Source of the DNA: Arthrobacter sp. OAP107
Lineage (GTDB): Bacteria > Actinomycetota > Actinomycetes > Actinomycetales > Micrococcaceae
Length of the DNA: 64,000 nucleotides
NCBI RefSeq assembly: GCF_040546765.1
Contig: NZ_JBEPOK010000001.1
Span: forward strand, 62,001-126,000
Reading direction: 5' to 3'
Below the pieces are notes generated by a model. That model ran no database searches, was not told where the DNA came from, and saw only the letters and a program-made list of their open reading frames with translations. A program made the translations under genes and the position numbers. Positions 28,723-36,661 of this stretch are shown here, one piece after another (the stretch's first letter is position 1; each line of letters opens with the position of its first letter).

Positions 28723-28776
28723 ACGTGACCGGGCTCACTCTTGTGTAAGCAGAGAAAGTTAAGTTCATTTCGTTCA
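28723..28776. promoter_or_regulatory. Crp-type palindrome and GTTCA repeats between tctC and sensor gene
   Basis: CGTGACCGGGCTCACT (28723-28738) fits the Crp/GlxR core GTGA-N6-TCAC exactly. GTTCA also occurs twice with a 9-bp period (28763-28767 and 28772-28776) and could be response-regulator half-sites. Both lie between the divergent units, so cAMP-type control plus two-component control is plausible. Confidence 0.5.
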
Positions 28777-28877
28777 CGTTTCCGCGCTCCAACGGGGCGG
28801 CAAACGGAGGGCCGGGCCCGGTACCGTGTCAGGTATAGTTCACCCCACCCACGCACCCACAGGAAGAACAGCAGCAC

Positions 28878-30470
28878 ATGACTCGACGGCGAGGAATGTC
28901 CCTTGCGGGGCAGTATCTTCGGCTGCAGCTCCTGATCGTATTGGCTGTGCTCGTGGCCGTGGTGGCGATCTCGCTGGCCCAGTCGGCGGCAGCTTTTGAA
29001 CGCGTTGAGGGCCGCCGGGCCCTCTCGGCCGCGGAGACGCTGGCAGCGAATCCGGCCGTCCGAAGCCTGCTGCCGGATGCCCAGCCCCAGGGCAACTCCG
29101 TGCTCCCCTCGGTGTCCGAAGCGGTGCGCACGATTTCGGGATCCTCCCAGGTGGCACTGGCCCGGGCCGACCGGACGGTGGTGACGTCGTCGGATCCGTC
29201 CCAGGAGAGCCGCCAGCTGGAACTCGGTGACAGCGCGGTAATGTCCGGGCGGGCGTGGACCGGGGTGGTCGGCACCGGAACCGGCGAAGCCGTTGTGGCC
29301 CACGTGCCGGTGCTGGACGACGCCGGGAAGATGGTGGGCATCGCCGTGGTGGGCAGGAGCTTCCCGTCCGTGCTGGAGCGGCTGGGCGATGCTGTTCCGA
29401 ACCTGCTGACCTATCTGGGCGTGGCAAGCGTCCTGGGCGTGGCCGGTTCGCTCCTGCTGGCCCGCCGCGTCAAACGCCAGACGCTGGGCATGGAGCCGGA
29501 GGAGATCACCGGCCTCGTGGAGAACCGGGAGGCGATGCTGCACGGGCTCAAGGAAGGCGTGGTGGCGCTGGACCCCCAGCAGCGGATCACGGTGGCCAAC
29601 GACAGCGCGCGGAGCCTGCTGAACCTGCCGCACGACTGCGTGGGCAAGGATCTCGGGAGCCTTGCGGTGCCGCCGATGCTGCGCGAGGTCCTCACCGAGG
29701 ACCAGCCCGGCCCGGACCGGCTGGTCCTGGTGGGCGAGAAGCTGGTGGTGCTGAACCGGATGCCGATCCGCTCGCACGGCCGCGTGATCGGCTCCGTCAC
29801 CACCCTGCGGGACAGGACGGAGCTGGCGTCCCTGGAACGCGAGCTGGGCACGACGCGGACTGCCACCGACACCCTCCGGGCGCAGGCGCACGAGTTCGCC
29901 AACCAGCTGCACACCATCTCCGGCCTGATCCAGATCGGTGAGTATGACGCCGTCGTCCAGTTCGTCAACGGCACGACGTCGAACCGGACCCGCCTGAACG
30001 ACGACGTGACCAGCAGGATCGAGGATCCCGCCCTGGCCGCGCTGTTCATTGCCAAGTCCAGCCTCGCCGCCGAGCGCGGAGTGTCCCTGCAGCTCGCCGA
30101 TGAGTCCCGGCTGGGCAGGGTGGATGAGGAACTGTCCCGTGACCTGACCACCGTGGTGGGCAACCTGGTGGACAACGCGCTGGACGCCGTCACCAACACC
30201 TCCGAAGCCAAGGTCGAGGTCCTCATCGAACAGAACGACGGCGGCGTTCGGGTTGACGTGCGGGACTCCGGACCGGGGGTTCCGGTGGAGGTCATGGACG
30301 ACATTTTCCGGCAGGGGTTTAGTACCAAAAATTCGCCCGACGGCGGCCGCGGCTATGGCTTGGCCCTCGCCAGGGTGGTCTGCCAGCGCCGCGGCGGGCG
30401 GCTCACCGTCCGGAACGACCACGGCGCGGTATTTACGGCACTGCTGACGCGCAAAACCGCCGATGCATAA
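28878..30470 (+). CDS. CitA/DcuS-type sensor histidine kinase
   Basis: A 530-residue membrane sensor. A transmembrane helix (about 15-35), an extracytoplasmic PAS-like domain, a second helix (about 170-190), a cytoplasmic PAS domain and the kinase core follow in order. The phosphoacceptor is H338 in AHEFANQLH, typical of CitA/DcuS. The ATPase has the N box VVGNLVDNALDAV and G boxes DSGPGVP and GRGYGLAL. It should sense di- or tricarboxylates and phosphorylate the next gene product. It is divergent from tctCBA. Confidence 0.93.
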   Translation: MTRRRGMSLAGQYLRLQLLIVLAVLVAVVAISLAQSAAAFERVEGRRALSAAETLAANPAVRSLLPDAQPQGNSVLPSVSEAVRTISGSSQVALARADRTVVTSSDPSQESRQLELGDSAVMSGRAWTGVVGTGTGEAVVAHVPVLDDAGKMVGIAVVGRSFPSVLERLGDAVPNLLTYLGVASVLGVAGSLLLARRVKRQTLGMEPEEITGLVENREAMLHGLKEGVVALDPQQRITVANDSARSLLNLPHDCVGKDLGSLAVPPMLREVLTEDQPGPDRLVLVGEKLVVLNRMPIRSHGRVIGSVTTLRDRTELASLERELGTTRTATDTLRAQAHEFANQLHTISGLIQIGEYDAVVQFVNGTTSNRTRLNDDVTSRIEDPALAALFIAKSSLAAERGVSLQLADESRLGRVDEELSRDLTTVVGNLVDNALDAVTNTSEAKVEVLIEQNDGGVRVDVRDSGPGVPVEVMDDIFRQGFSTKNSPDGGRGYGLALARVVCQRRGGRLTVRNDHGAVFTALLTRKTADA

Positions 30471-30482
30471 AGGGGAGCAGCC

Positions 30483-31151
30483 TTGATCAACGTACTTATC
30501 GTCGATGACGACTTCATGGTGGCTAAAGTCCACGCCGGTTTTATCCAGCGCACGCCGGGGTTCGCCGTCGTCGGGGTGGCGCACACGGGCGCGCAGGCGG
30601 TGCTGGAGACCGCACGGCTGCAGCCGGACCTGGTGCTGCTGGACATCCACCTGCCCGATGTCAACGGCCTGGACCTGATGCACCAGCTGCGGGACGTGGC
30701 GCCCGAGCTGGACGTGCTGGTGATCAGCGCTGCGCGCGAGGTGGAGACCGTGCGGAAGGCGCTCCGCGGCGGGATCGTGCACTACCTCATCAAGCCGTTC
30801 TCGCAGACCGACCTGCAGGAGCGGCTGGAGCACTACCGCAACACCTACCAAAGCCTCGACTCGTCCAAGGACGTGGCGGAGCAGTCGGACGTCAACCGCG
30901 TCTTTGGGCTGGAACGTGCGGACCGGCCGCTGCCGAAGGGCTGCAGCGCCGAGACGCTCCAGCTGGTGGAGAAAGCGCTGCGCGCCGGTGGCGGCGACGT
31001 GTCGGCCGCGGAACTGGCTGAGCAGGTGGGCACCTCGCGTGTCAGTGCCCGGCGCTATCTCGAGTACCTCAACGACGAGGGGCTGGTGGACGTGACACTC
31101 AAGTACGGCGTCGGGCGTCCCGAGCGGCGGTATGTGTGGAAGGCGGGGTGA
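30483..31151 (+). CDS. CitB/DcuR-type response regulator
   Basis: A 222-residue regulator. The receiver domain (1-120) has acidic pocket D8-D10, phosphoacceptor D54 in LLDIHLPD, and the conserved lysine in LIKPF. The C-terminal domain (about 155-222) has an HTH with AELAEQVGTSRVSARRYLEYL, typical of the CitB group. TTG 30483 is the start, with AAGGGGAG upstream. It likely activates tctCBA on carboxylate sensing. Confidence 0.93.
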   Translation: MINVLIVDDDFMVAKVHAGFIQRTPGFAVVGVAHTGAQAVLETARLQPDLVLLDIHLPDVNGLDLMHQLRDVAPELDVLVISAAREVETVRKALRGGIVHYLIKPFSQTDLQERLEHYRNTYQSLDSSKDVAEQSDVNRVFGLERADRPLPKGCSAETLQLVEKALRAGGGDVSAAELAEQVGTSRVSARRYLEYLNDEGLVDVTLKYGVGRPERRYVWKAG

Positions 31152-31193
31152 AGGGCTGCCCAGTACAGCGCTGGTTTCAGGACAGGGCTGGTT

Positions 31194-31775
31194 TCAGGGC
31201 TGCGCCCTGATGGCTTCAATGCCCTGCAGCGCGCTGACGGTGACCGAGTCCATGTCCGCCGTGCCGTCAACTCTCACCACCAGGGCACGCCGGCCATAGC
31301 GTTCGATGACGGGCTCCGTCTCCTGCCGGTACAGCTCGAGCCGGTGCCGGATGACGTCCTCGGTGTCATCGCTGCGTCCCTCGGCGTCGGACCGGAGCAG
31401 CAGCCGGCGGACGATTTCGTCGTCGTGGGCGGTAATTTCCACCACCGCATCGAGCCTGGTTCCGGCCGCATCCAGGATGCCGTCGAGGTCGTCCATCTGG
31501 CTCACGGTGCGCGGATAGCCGTCCAGCAGGAAGCCGTCCCTCGCGTCCCGTTCCTGCAGCCGCTCCCGCAGCATTGCCGTGGTGAGGCTGTCCGGGACGA
31601 GGTTGCCGGCGTCGAGGAATTCCTTGATTTCCCGGCCTAGGGGCGAGCCGTTGGCCAGATGGCTGCGGAACATGTCCCCGGTGGAGATCTCCGGGATGTG
31701 CAGCTGTCCGCTGAGCCGTCGCGCCTGGGTGCCTTTGCCCGAGCCGGGCGGGCCGATGAGCAGGATGCGGGTCAT
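31194..31775 (-). CDS. adk: Adenylate kinase
   Basis: A 193-residue P-loop kinase of the short adenylate kinase type. It has the P-loop GPPGSGKGT at residues 8-16, STGDMFR and the FLLDGYPRT motif, plus an arginine-rich LID (RSDAEGRSDD) without the long zinc-binding insert. It interconverts ATP, ADP and AMP. Actinobacterial adk usually lies in the ribosomal-protein operon next to secY, so this may be a second copy. It starts four bases after the GH18-like gene stop, with no clear ribosome-binding site, so coupling is likely. Confidence 0.88.
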   Translation of the reverse strand: MTRILLIGPPGSGKGTQARRLSGQLHIPEISTGDMFRSHLANGSPLGREIKEFLDAGNLVPDSLTTAMLRERLQERDARDGFLLDGYPRTVSQMDDLDGILDAAGTRLDAVVEITAHDDEIVRRLLLRSDAEGRSDDTEDVIRHRLELYRQETEPVIERYGRRALVVRVDGTADMDSVTVSALQGIEAIRAQP

Positions 31776-31779
31776 GCGG

Positions 31780-32877
31780 CTAGCCCGTGTAGGACTGACT
31801 GAGCAATTTGGCGAACTCCCCCGGCTGCTGCTTGACACCGCTGCAGTTGTCAGAGGGTTTGCCGTCGGACTGGCTTGGTTTGGTCTGAGGGCATGGGCCG
31901 TCGCGGTTCACCGACCACATGGATATCCGGCTTATTCCTTGCTCCAAGGCAAAAGCGTTGAGTCCTTCCGCGTCACTGAGGGTAAATGTCTGCCCCTTGA
32001 CGTCGTTTATTCCTACCATCGGCGTCAGCCCAATTCTCTTCCACACCGCCGCGCTGTCCAGTGGTTTGCCGGCCTTCCTGTACAAGGCGGAGAGCATGGC
32101 ATGGGTGCCATTTGCAGCACTGGTTGACGCGCCGAGCATGCTTTGCCCGGCATCGAGCGGCCCGAAATTCATCACCATTATGTTGACGCCGGTGAGCTCG
32201 ACTCCTGCCTCGAGCATGGTTTTTACGCCGAATTCCCCCTCGCTGGTCAGCCCGGTGTCTGAAACCGGGAGGGTCAGCCACACCTTGAGGGGTGCGTCAG
32301 GTCCACGTTCTTGCTGAAGTTGCGCGATGGCCTTAGAACGCCTCTTGGCCGCTGCCGCATCGGCCAGACCTGGGTCCTCAATGTCCAGATCGATCACGTC
32401 CAACCCGTACTTCGAAATCACCGCCGAATAGGCTTGGGCCAAGGCTGCTTCATCGGTGCAGGCCACTGCCAATTCTGTTCCAAGCTGTCCACCGAAGGCA
32501 ACGGCCACGTCGTTTCCTTGGTGCCGGAATTGCTCGACCTGCGCGTCGAGATTGAGCTTGCTTCCGGCCTGCTCTAAATCGTAGAACCCGTCCCAAGACG
32601 GTTCGCAAGGGCTCTTGGGATCCGCCACGATGAATGACAACACCGTTGTGACCGACCCAAGGCTTGATGAGTGTTCTAACTGCTTGGAAGGAACGAGAGT
32701 CGTGTCGAAGTATCCCCCGAACCACGGCACACCGCCCGCCTGCGCCGTGGCTGGCGCTGACATCTGCTGCGTGGTGGTAACTCCCCCTGACGGCGGCGCG
32801 TCGCAGGCACTTGTTACAACTACGCCTAGCAGAGTTGCCCCCGCAAGCAACGCTTTAGCCAGCGCTAATTTAGGCAT
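31780..32877 (-). CDS. GH18-like (chitinase family) secreted or lipoprotein
   Basis: A 365-residue protein. ATG 32877 has GAGGCGG upstream and gives a signal peptide with a cysteine near residue 25-27 (VTSACD), possibly a lipoprotein. The mature part follows the actinobacterial GH18 chitinase pattern. The DxxDxDxE motif is present as D160-D163-D165-E167, where E167 would be the acid catalyst, and VAVAFGGQLG and MVMNFG are also typical. It should bind or cut a GlcNAc polymer at the cell surface. Its base composition looks less GC-rich than the neighbours, which may mean transfer. No chitin-binding module is visible. Confidence 0.75.
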   Translation of the reverse strand: MPKLALAKALLAGATLLGVVVTSACDAPPSGGVTTTQQMSAPATAQAGGVPWFGGYFDTTLVPSKQLEHSSSLGSVTTVLSFIVADPKSPCEPSWDGFYDLEQAGSKLNLDAQVEQFRHQGNDVAVAFGGQLGTELAVACTDEAALAQAYSAVISKYGLDVIDLDIEDPGLADAAAAKRRSKAIAQLQQERGPDAPLKVWLTLPVSDTGLTSEGEFGVKTMLEAGVELTGVNIMVMNFGPLDAGQSMLGASTSAANGTHAMLSALYRKAGKPLDSAAVWKRIGLTPMVGINDVKGQTFTLSDAEGLNAFALEQGISRISMWSVNRDGPCPQTKPSQSDGKPSDNCSGVKQQPGEFAKLLSQSYTG

Positions 32878-33110
32878 TTTATGCCGCCTCAATGGTAGAT
32901 GGCGGGGCTCGAATTTGGATTACTATACTCCGGCGGGCTCCGTCCCTGCCAGCCAGGTCCCGATCCGGCGGACGATGACCGCGCAAGCGGTCGCACCTAA
33001 ACTGATGCTTGCTGCCTTCAAAAGATACTCCGATTGCTTATGCCCGGCTGTTCCCAATGACAGCGCCGGCTCCTAGGCTGGATTCCCACCTACCCGCCGG
33101 CAGAGGAGCT

Positions 33111-33143
33111 CATCATGACCACGCCGAGACCATCATGACCACG
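33111..33143 (+). repeat. Duplicated start region of the isochorismatase gene
   Basis: CATCATGACCACG occurs at 33111-33123 and again at 33131-33143 (20-bp period). The ribosome-binding site AGAGGAG serves the first ATG (33115), which now reads only seven codons to a TGA (33136-33138) that overlaps the second ATG (33135). Confidence 0.85.
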
Positions 33144-33688
33144 CTGCCGGACCGGCCCAACACTGCCCTCGTGGTGCTTGATATGCAGAAGGGCGTCGTG
33201 GCCGAGGCACACCAGCGGGATGCAGTGGTGGCCAACATCGGCACGCTGGTGGACCGGGCCGCGCAGCAGGGGTACCCGTTGTCTGGGTCCAGCATTCAGA
33301 CGACCGGCTGGAGAAGGGCAGCGAGGCCTGGGAGTACGTGCCCGAGCTGAGGCGCCGCGAGCAGGAATCGGTGGTGCATAAGTCATTCAGCGACGCCTTC
33401 GACGGCACCGACCTGGAGCAGGTGCTGGCTACGGCGGCGGTGGGCCGGCTGATGGTCTCCGGAGCGCAGACGGACGAATGCATCAGGTCCACCATCCACG
33501 GGGCCTTCGTCCGCGGCTACGACGTGACGCTGGTCGGCGACGCCCACACCACGGAGGACCTGACCGGGTGGGGCGCCCCTCCGCCGGACCAGGTCATTGC
33601 GCACACCAACCTCTACTGGAAATACCACACGGGGCCAGGCCGGACCGCCGGGGTGGCAGAGACCAAGGACGTCACCTTCGGCGGCTGA
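33135..33688 (+). pseudogene. Isochorismatase-family hydrolase, frameshifted
   Basis: Two frames together encode a complete cysteine hydrolase of the isochorismatase/nicotinamidase superfamily. Frame one (33135 to about 33278) gives ALVVLDMQKG with catalytic D16. Frame two (about 33281-33688) gives VWVQHSDD, HKSFSDAF with the catalytic lysine, and GAQTDECIRST with the catalytic cysteine, ending in VTFGG. One base is missing near 33279 (TTG where GTTG is expected). A sequencing error is possible, but the duplicated start just upstream suggests real decay. The substrate in the intact form is unknown. Confidence 0.8.
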
Positions 33689-33722
33689 GCCGGACGGCCG
33701 GAGCTGAGCAGGACTGGCCAGG

Positions 33723-35033
33723 TTAACCGGGCAAGGGGCCCGGCGCCGGCGAGATGCCTGCGGCGCGCTCCTCCAGAAGCTCCCGTGTGCGCTGGTTCCT
33801 GGCCAGTCCGGCAGCCGTGATGAATTCGGAACGCGCCTCCCCGGCCCGCCCGAGCCGGACCAGCAGCTCGCCGCGGACGCTTGGCAGCAGGTGCGTTCCG
33901 CGCAGGGCACCCCCGGTGGCGAGGCTGTCCACGATGGCCAGCGCGGCTGCCGGTCCCGTAGCCATGGATACCGCCACGGCCCGGTTCAGTTCCACCACGG
34001 GGCTGGGCGCGATCCTGCCCAGCGCCTCATAGAGCAGCACGATCCGCTGCCAGTCGGTGCCATCGACGCTTGGCGCGATCGAGTGGCACTCGGCGATCGC
34101 AGCCTGCAATGCGTAGTTGCCGAGGCCCCGCCCCAGCGCGTCGCAGCGGCGCAGGGCGGCACGGCCCCGTCCGATCTGCGCCCGGTCCCACCGGGTCCGG
34201 TCCTGGTCCGCCAGCAGGACCGGTGACCCGTCGGGCCTGGTGCGGGCCGGGAAACGGGAGGCCTGGAACTCCATCAGCGCCACCAGCCCGTGGGCCTCGG
34301 GTTCGCGGGGGACCAGCCCGGCCAGGATGCGCCCGATCCGCAGTGCCTCGTTTGCCAGGTCGGGCCGAATCCACGCGTCCCCCGAGGTGGCGGCGTAGCC
34401 TTCCGTGAACATTAGATACACGACGCCGAGGACCGTGCCCAGCCGGGCGCCCCACTCGTTGGGCTCGGGAACCTCGAAAGGCACCCGGGCCGCCGCGAGC
34501 GTTTTCTTGGCCCGCACGATGCGCTGCTGCACGGTGGCGACCGGAACGAGGAAGAGCCGCGCAATTTCCTCGGTGGTGAGGCCGCCCACCACCCGCAGGG
34601 TCAGTGCCATCTGGGCCTCCCGGGAGAGGACCGGATGGCAGGCGGTGAACACGAGCCTGAGCACGTCGTCCTCCAGCGGAACCCAGGGCACGCCGTCGTC
34701 ATCCTCCAAGTCCCGGGCAATGGCCCGGTACCGCTCCTCGAGCCGCTCGGACCGGCGCCACGCATCGATGGCCTTGCGCTTGGCGACAGCGGTGAGCCAT
34801 GCGGCAGGATTGCCCGGCGTCCCGGATTCCGGCCATTGGGCCAGGGCCTCGGCCAGGGCTTCCTGCGCCAGGTCCTCGGCGAAGCCCACGTCCCGGGTGG
34901 CACGGGCGAGGGCCGCGATGATGCGGGCGCCCTCGATGCGCCACAGCGCATCAATCCGACGCCGGACCGAGGCCGCCGCCTCCTCACTCACGGGCCCGCC
35001 AGCCACAGCCTGCCCGTTCCTGCCGGCCCGCAC
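33723..35033 (-). CDS. ECF sigma factor, ECF42-type with long C-terminal extension
   Basis: A 436-residue sigma factor. Region 2 (about 30-95) contains DVGFAEDLAQEALAEALAQWP, and region 4 (about 135-190) contains LTLRVVGGLTTEEIARLFLVP. A TPR-like/DUF6596 extension of about 230 residues follows, with EPEAHGLVALMEF and ALGRIAPSPVVELNRAVAV. This layout, plus a DGPF-domain partner directly upstream, defines the ECF42 group. GTG 35033 follows the partner stop with no gap; GTG 34989 is an alternative. No anti-sigma factor is present, as usual for this group. Confidence 0.92.
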   Translation of the reverse strand: MRAGRNGQAVAGGPVSEEAAASVRRRIDALWRIEGARIIAALARATRDVGFAEDLAQEALAEALAQWPESGTPGNPAAWLTAVAKRKAIDAWRRSERLEERYRAIARDLEDDDGVPWVPLEDDVLRLVFTACHPVLSREAQMALTLRVVGGLTTEEIARLFLVPVATVQQRIVRAKKTLAAARVPFEVPEPNEWGARLGTVLGVVYLMFTEGYAATSGDAWIRPDLANEALRIGRILAGLVPREPEAHGLVALMEFQASRFPARTRPDGSPVLLADQDRTRWDRAQIGRGRAALRRCDALGRGLGNYALQAAIAECHSIAPSVDGTDWQRIVLLYEALGRIAPSPVVELNRAVAVSMATGPAAALAIVDSLATGGALRGTHLLPSVRGELLVRLGRAGEARSEFITAAGLARNQRTRELLEERAAGISPAPGPLPG

Positions 35034-35462
35034 TCAGGGCTGGTTCAGTTCCTGGCGCCACACCGCTTCCTTCTTGATGTACTCGTTGTCGGCGAAGTCG
35101 GCGAAGTCGTCCGCCTCGGCTATCCGGCGGACCTCAAGCTTCGAACCGGGACCCAGCGGGCAACGGCTCGCCCACTCCTTCGCCTCTTCCTTGGAGGCCA
35201 CCTGGACAATCCAGAAGCCGTTGAACAGCTCATGCGTTTCGCCGTAAGGGCCGTCCGTCACCACGGGCGGTTCCTCGGCAAAATCGACCACGAAGGCCGA
35301 GCCTTCGGACAGATCGGTCAGGCCCTCGCCGGCGAGCATGACGCCGGCCTTGATGAGCTGTTCGTTGTAGGCGCCCATCTGGTTGAGGATCTCCTCGAAC
35401 GGAACCTGCTTCGACGCTTCGATGGCTTCGTCCGTGGCGCGCATGATGAACATGTACTTCAT
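35034..35462 (-). CDS. YCII/DGPF-domain protein, ECF42 partner
   Basis: A 142-residue YCII-related protein. It starts MKYMFIMRATDE and carries the DGPF-type motif as VTDGPYGETHELFNGFWIVQ. Such proteins are nearly always encoded next to ECF42 sigma factors and are their main transcriptional targets. Their biochemical role is not established. ATG 35462 has GGAGAG upstream, and a matching ECF42-type promoter precedes it. Confidence 0.9.
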   Translation of the reverse strand: MKYMFIMRATDEAIEASKQVPFEEILNQMGAYNEQLIKAGVMLAGEGLTDLSEGSAFVVDFAEEPPVVTDGPYGETHELFNGFWIVQVASKEEAKEWASRCPLGPGSKLEVRRIAEADDFADFADNEYIKKEAVWRQELNQP

Positions 35463-35512
35463 GGTTCTCTCCTTGCCTTGACGTGGACGCCGTGTGCGTC
35501 CGTCTACTATCC

Positions 35513-35540
35513 CGTCGAACGGGTCTTGCGGAAATCGACA
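35513..35540 (-). promoter_or_regulatory. ECF42-type promoter of the DGPF-sigma operon
   Basis: On the minus strand TGTCGA (35540-35535) is followed after exactly 17 bp by CGACG (35517-35513). I recall TGTCGA / CGA as the -35 / -10 motifs of ECF42 targets in Streptomyces. The start would lie about 45 nt before the DGPF gene, implying autoregulation. Confidence 0.75.
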
Positions 35541-35699
35541 GGCATCCGGAAATTTTTTTGGCCGGGACTTCCGGGGACGCGAACGGGATCGCAGCACGTC
35601 GGCCGTCCTGCCCTGGACGTCCTTGGTGCTGCCGTCGGCCGCTGCGCCCTTGATGGCCCATTCGGCGATGGCGAGGGGAAAGGCCTTCCAGCGCCTTTT

Positions 35700-36551
35700 C
35701 TAGCCGCGCCGGCGGACCTCAACCTGGCCGTCATTCACCCTGGCTTCGTAGCTTGGCTGCGGAGTGGTTGCCGGCCCGCGGACGATGTGGCCGTCGCCGA
35801 GCCGGAACGTACTGCCGTGCCAGGGGCAGGTGACGCAGCCGTCGGCGATGGTTCCCTCCTCGAGCGGGCCGCCCATGTGGCTGCACACGCTGTCGAGGGC
35901 CAGGATCCCGGCCCCGGAGCGGTACAGCAGGACGGAGACTTTGCCTGCATCCACTTTCCGGTGCTCCCCGTCAGCGAGTTCGGATTCCGCCAGGACGGGT
36001 GTCCACTTTCTGGGTCCTGTCCTGTCTGCTGTCCTGTTGACGTTGACCGCGTTGCTGAAGGTGAGGTGGCCGCCGAGGAAGCCGCCAAACATCAGGACGC
36101 CGAAGCCGGCCAGCCCAAGTGTCTTTCCGATGCTCCGGCTGCCCGAGGCGCGGGCCACGGCCGAGGACGAAAACAGGCACAGCGCCGTTCCGTTGGCCAC
36201 CGCGTGGACCAGGCCCACCCTTCGTGATTTTCCCTGCGTGTCTGACCAGTCGTTGAGGCCGGCCGCTGCGGTTGGTAGGGCCGTTGCTATTCCGACGGCG
36301 ACCAGGATGTCCGCGGCCGGCTCGGAGGCGGGCCCTCCAACGGCGTCCAGGACAGTTGCCATAGTCCATGCGCCGATGGGGAAGTCGGTCAGGACGGGAT
36401 GAAGCGGGTGGCCCAGGGCCGTGCCGCTGAGGGTGTTGCGGACAGGCCGCGGCTGCACGGCCTTTCCAACGGCCTTGGAGATGGCGGACGCCACCCCGTC
36501 CAGCCGGTCGAAGTGTTCAATGGCATCAACTAACGCGTGCAGCGGGTTCAC
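35700..36551 (-). CDS. DUF2231 membrane protein with Rieske domain
   Basis: A 283-residue protein. GTG 36551 is chosen because AAGGAG precedes it. Residues about 40-165 form a DUF2231 membrane region (GHPLHPVLTDFPIGAW is its signature) with about four helices. Residues about 180-280 form a Rieske [2Fe-2S] domain with ligands in CSHMGGPL and CPWHGSTF. The cluster is probably held at the membrane for electron transfer. The partner is unknown, and no oxygenase or cytochrome gene lies beside it. Confidence 0.85.
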   Translation of the reverse strand: MNPLHALVDAIEHFDRLDGVASAISKAVGKAVQPRPVRNTLSGTALGHPLHPVLTDFPIGAWTMATVLDAVGGPASEPAADILVAVGIATALPTAAAGLNDWSDTQGKSRRVGLVHAVANGTALCLFSSSAVARASGSRSIGKTLGLAGFGVLMFGGFLGGHLTFSNAVNVNRTADRTGPRKWTPVLAESELADGEHRKVDAGKVSVLLYRSGAGILALDSVCSHMGGPLEEGTIADGCVTCPWHGSTFRLGDGHIVRGPATTPQPSYEARVNDGQVEVRRRG

Positions 36552-36661
36552 GGCGGACTCCTTCGGCCTGGCGGTCAGGGCAGGTGGTCCACCAAAGTCT
36601 GCATCGCCCTGGACACGATGACAAGGTACCGGCGTGGCAGTCTCCGGTAACGTACTTTCAC

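Noticed and set aside
28713..30851. A 712-codon open frame on the minus strand
   Set aside because: It is antisense to the sensor kinase and regulator genes, which have clear domains. Long antisense frames are expected at this GC.
33009..33134. Upstream extension of the isochorismatase frame
   Set aside because: It lacks similarity to the family, and the ribosome-binding site lies just before 33115.
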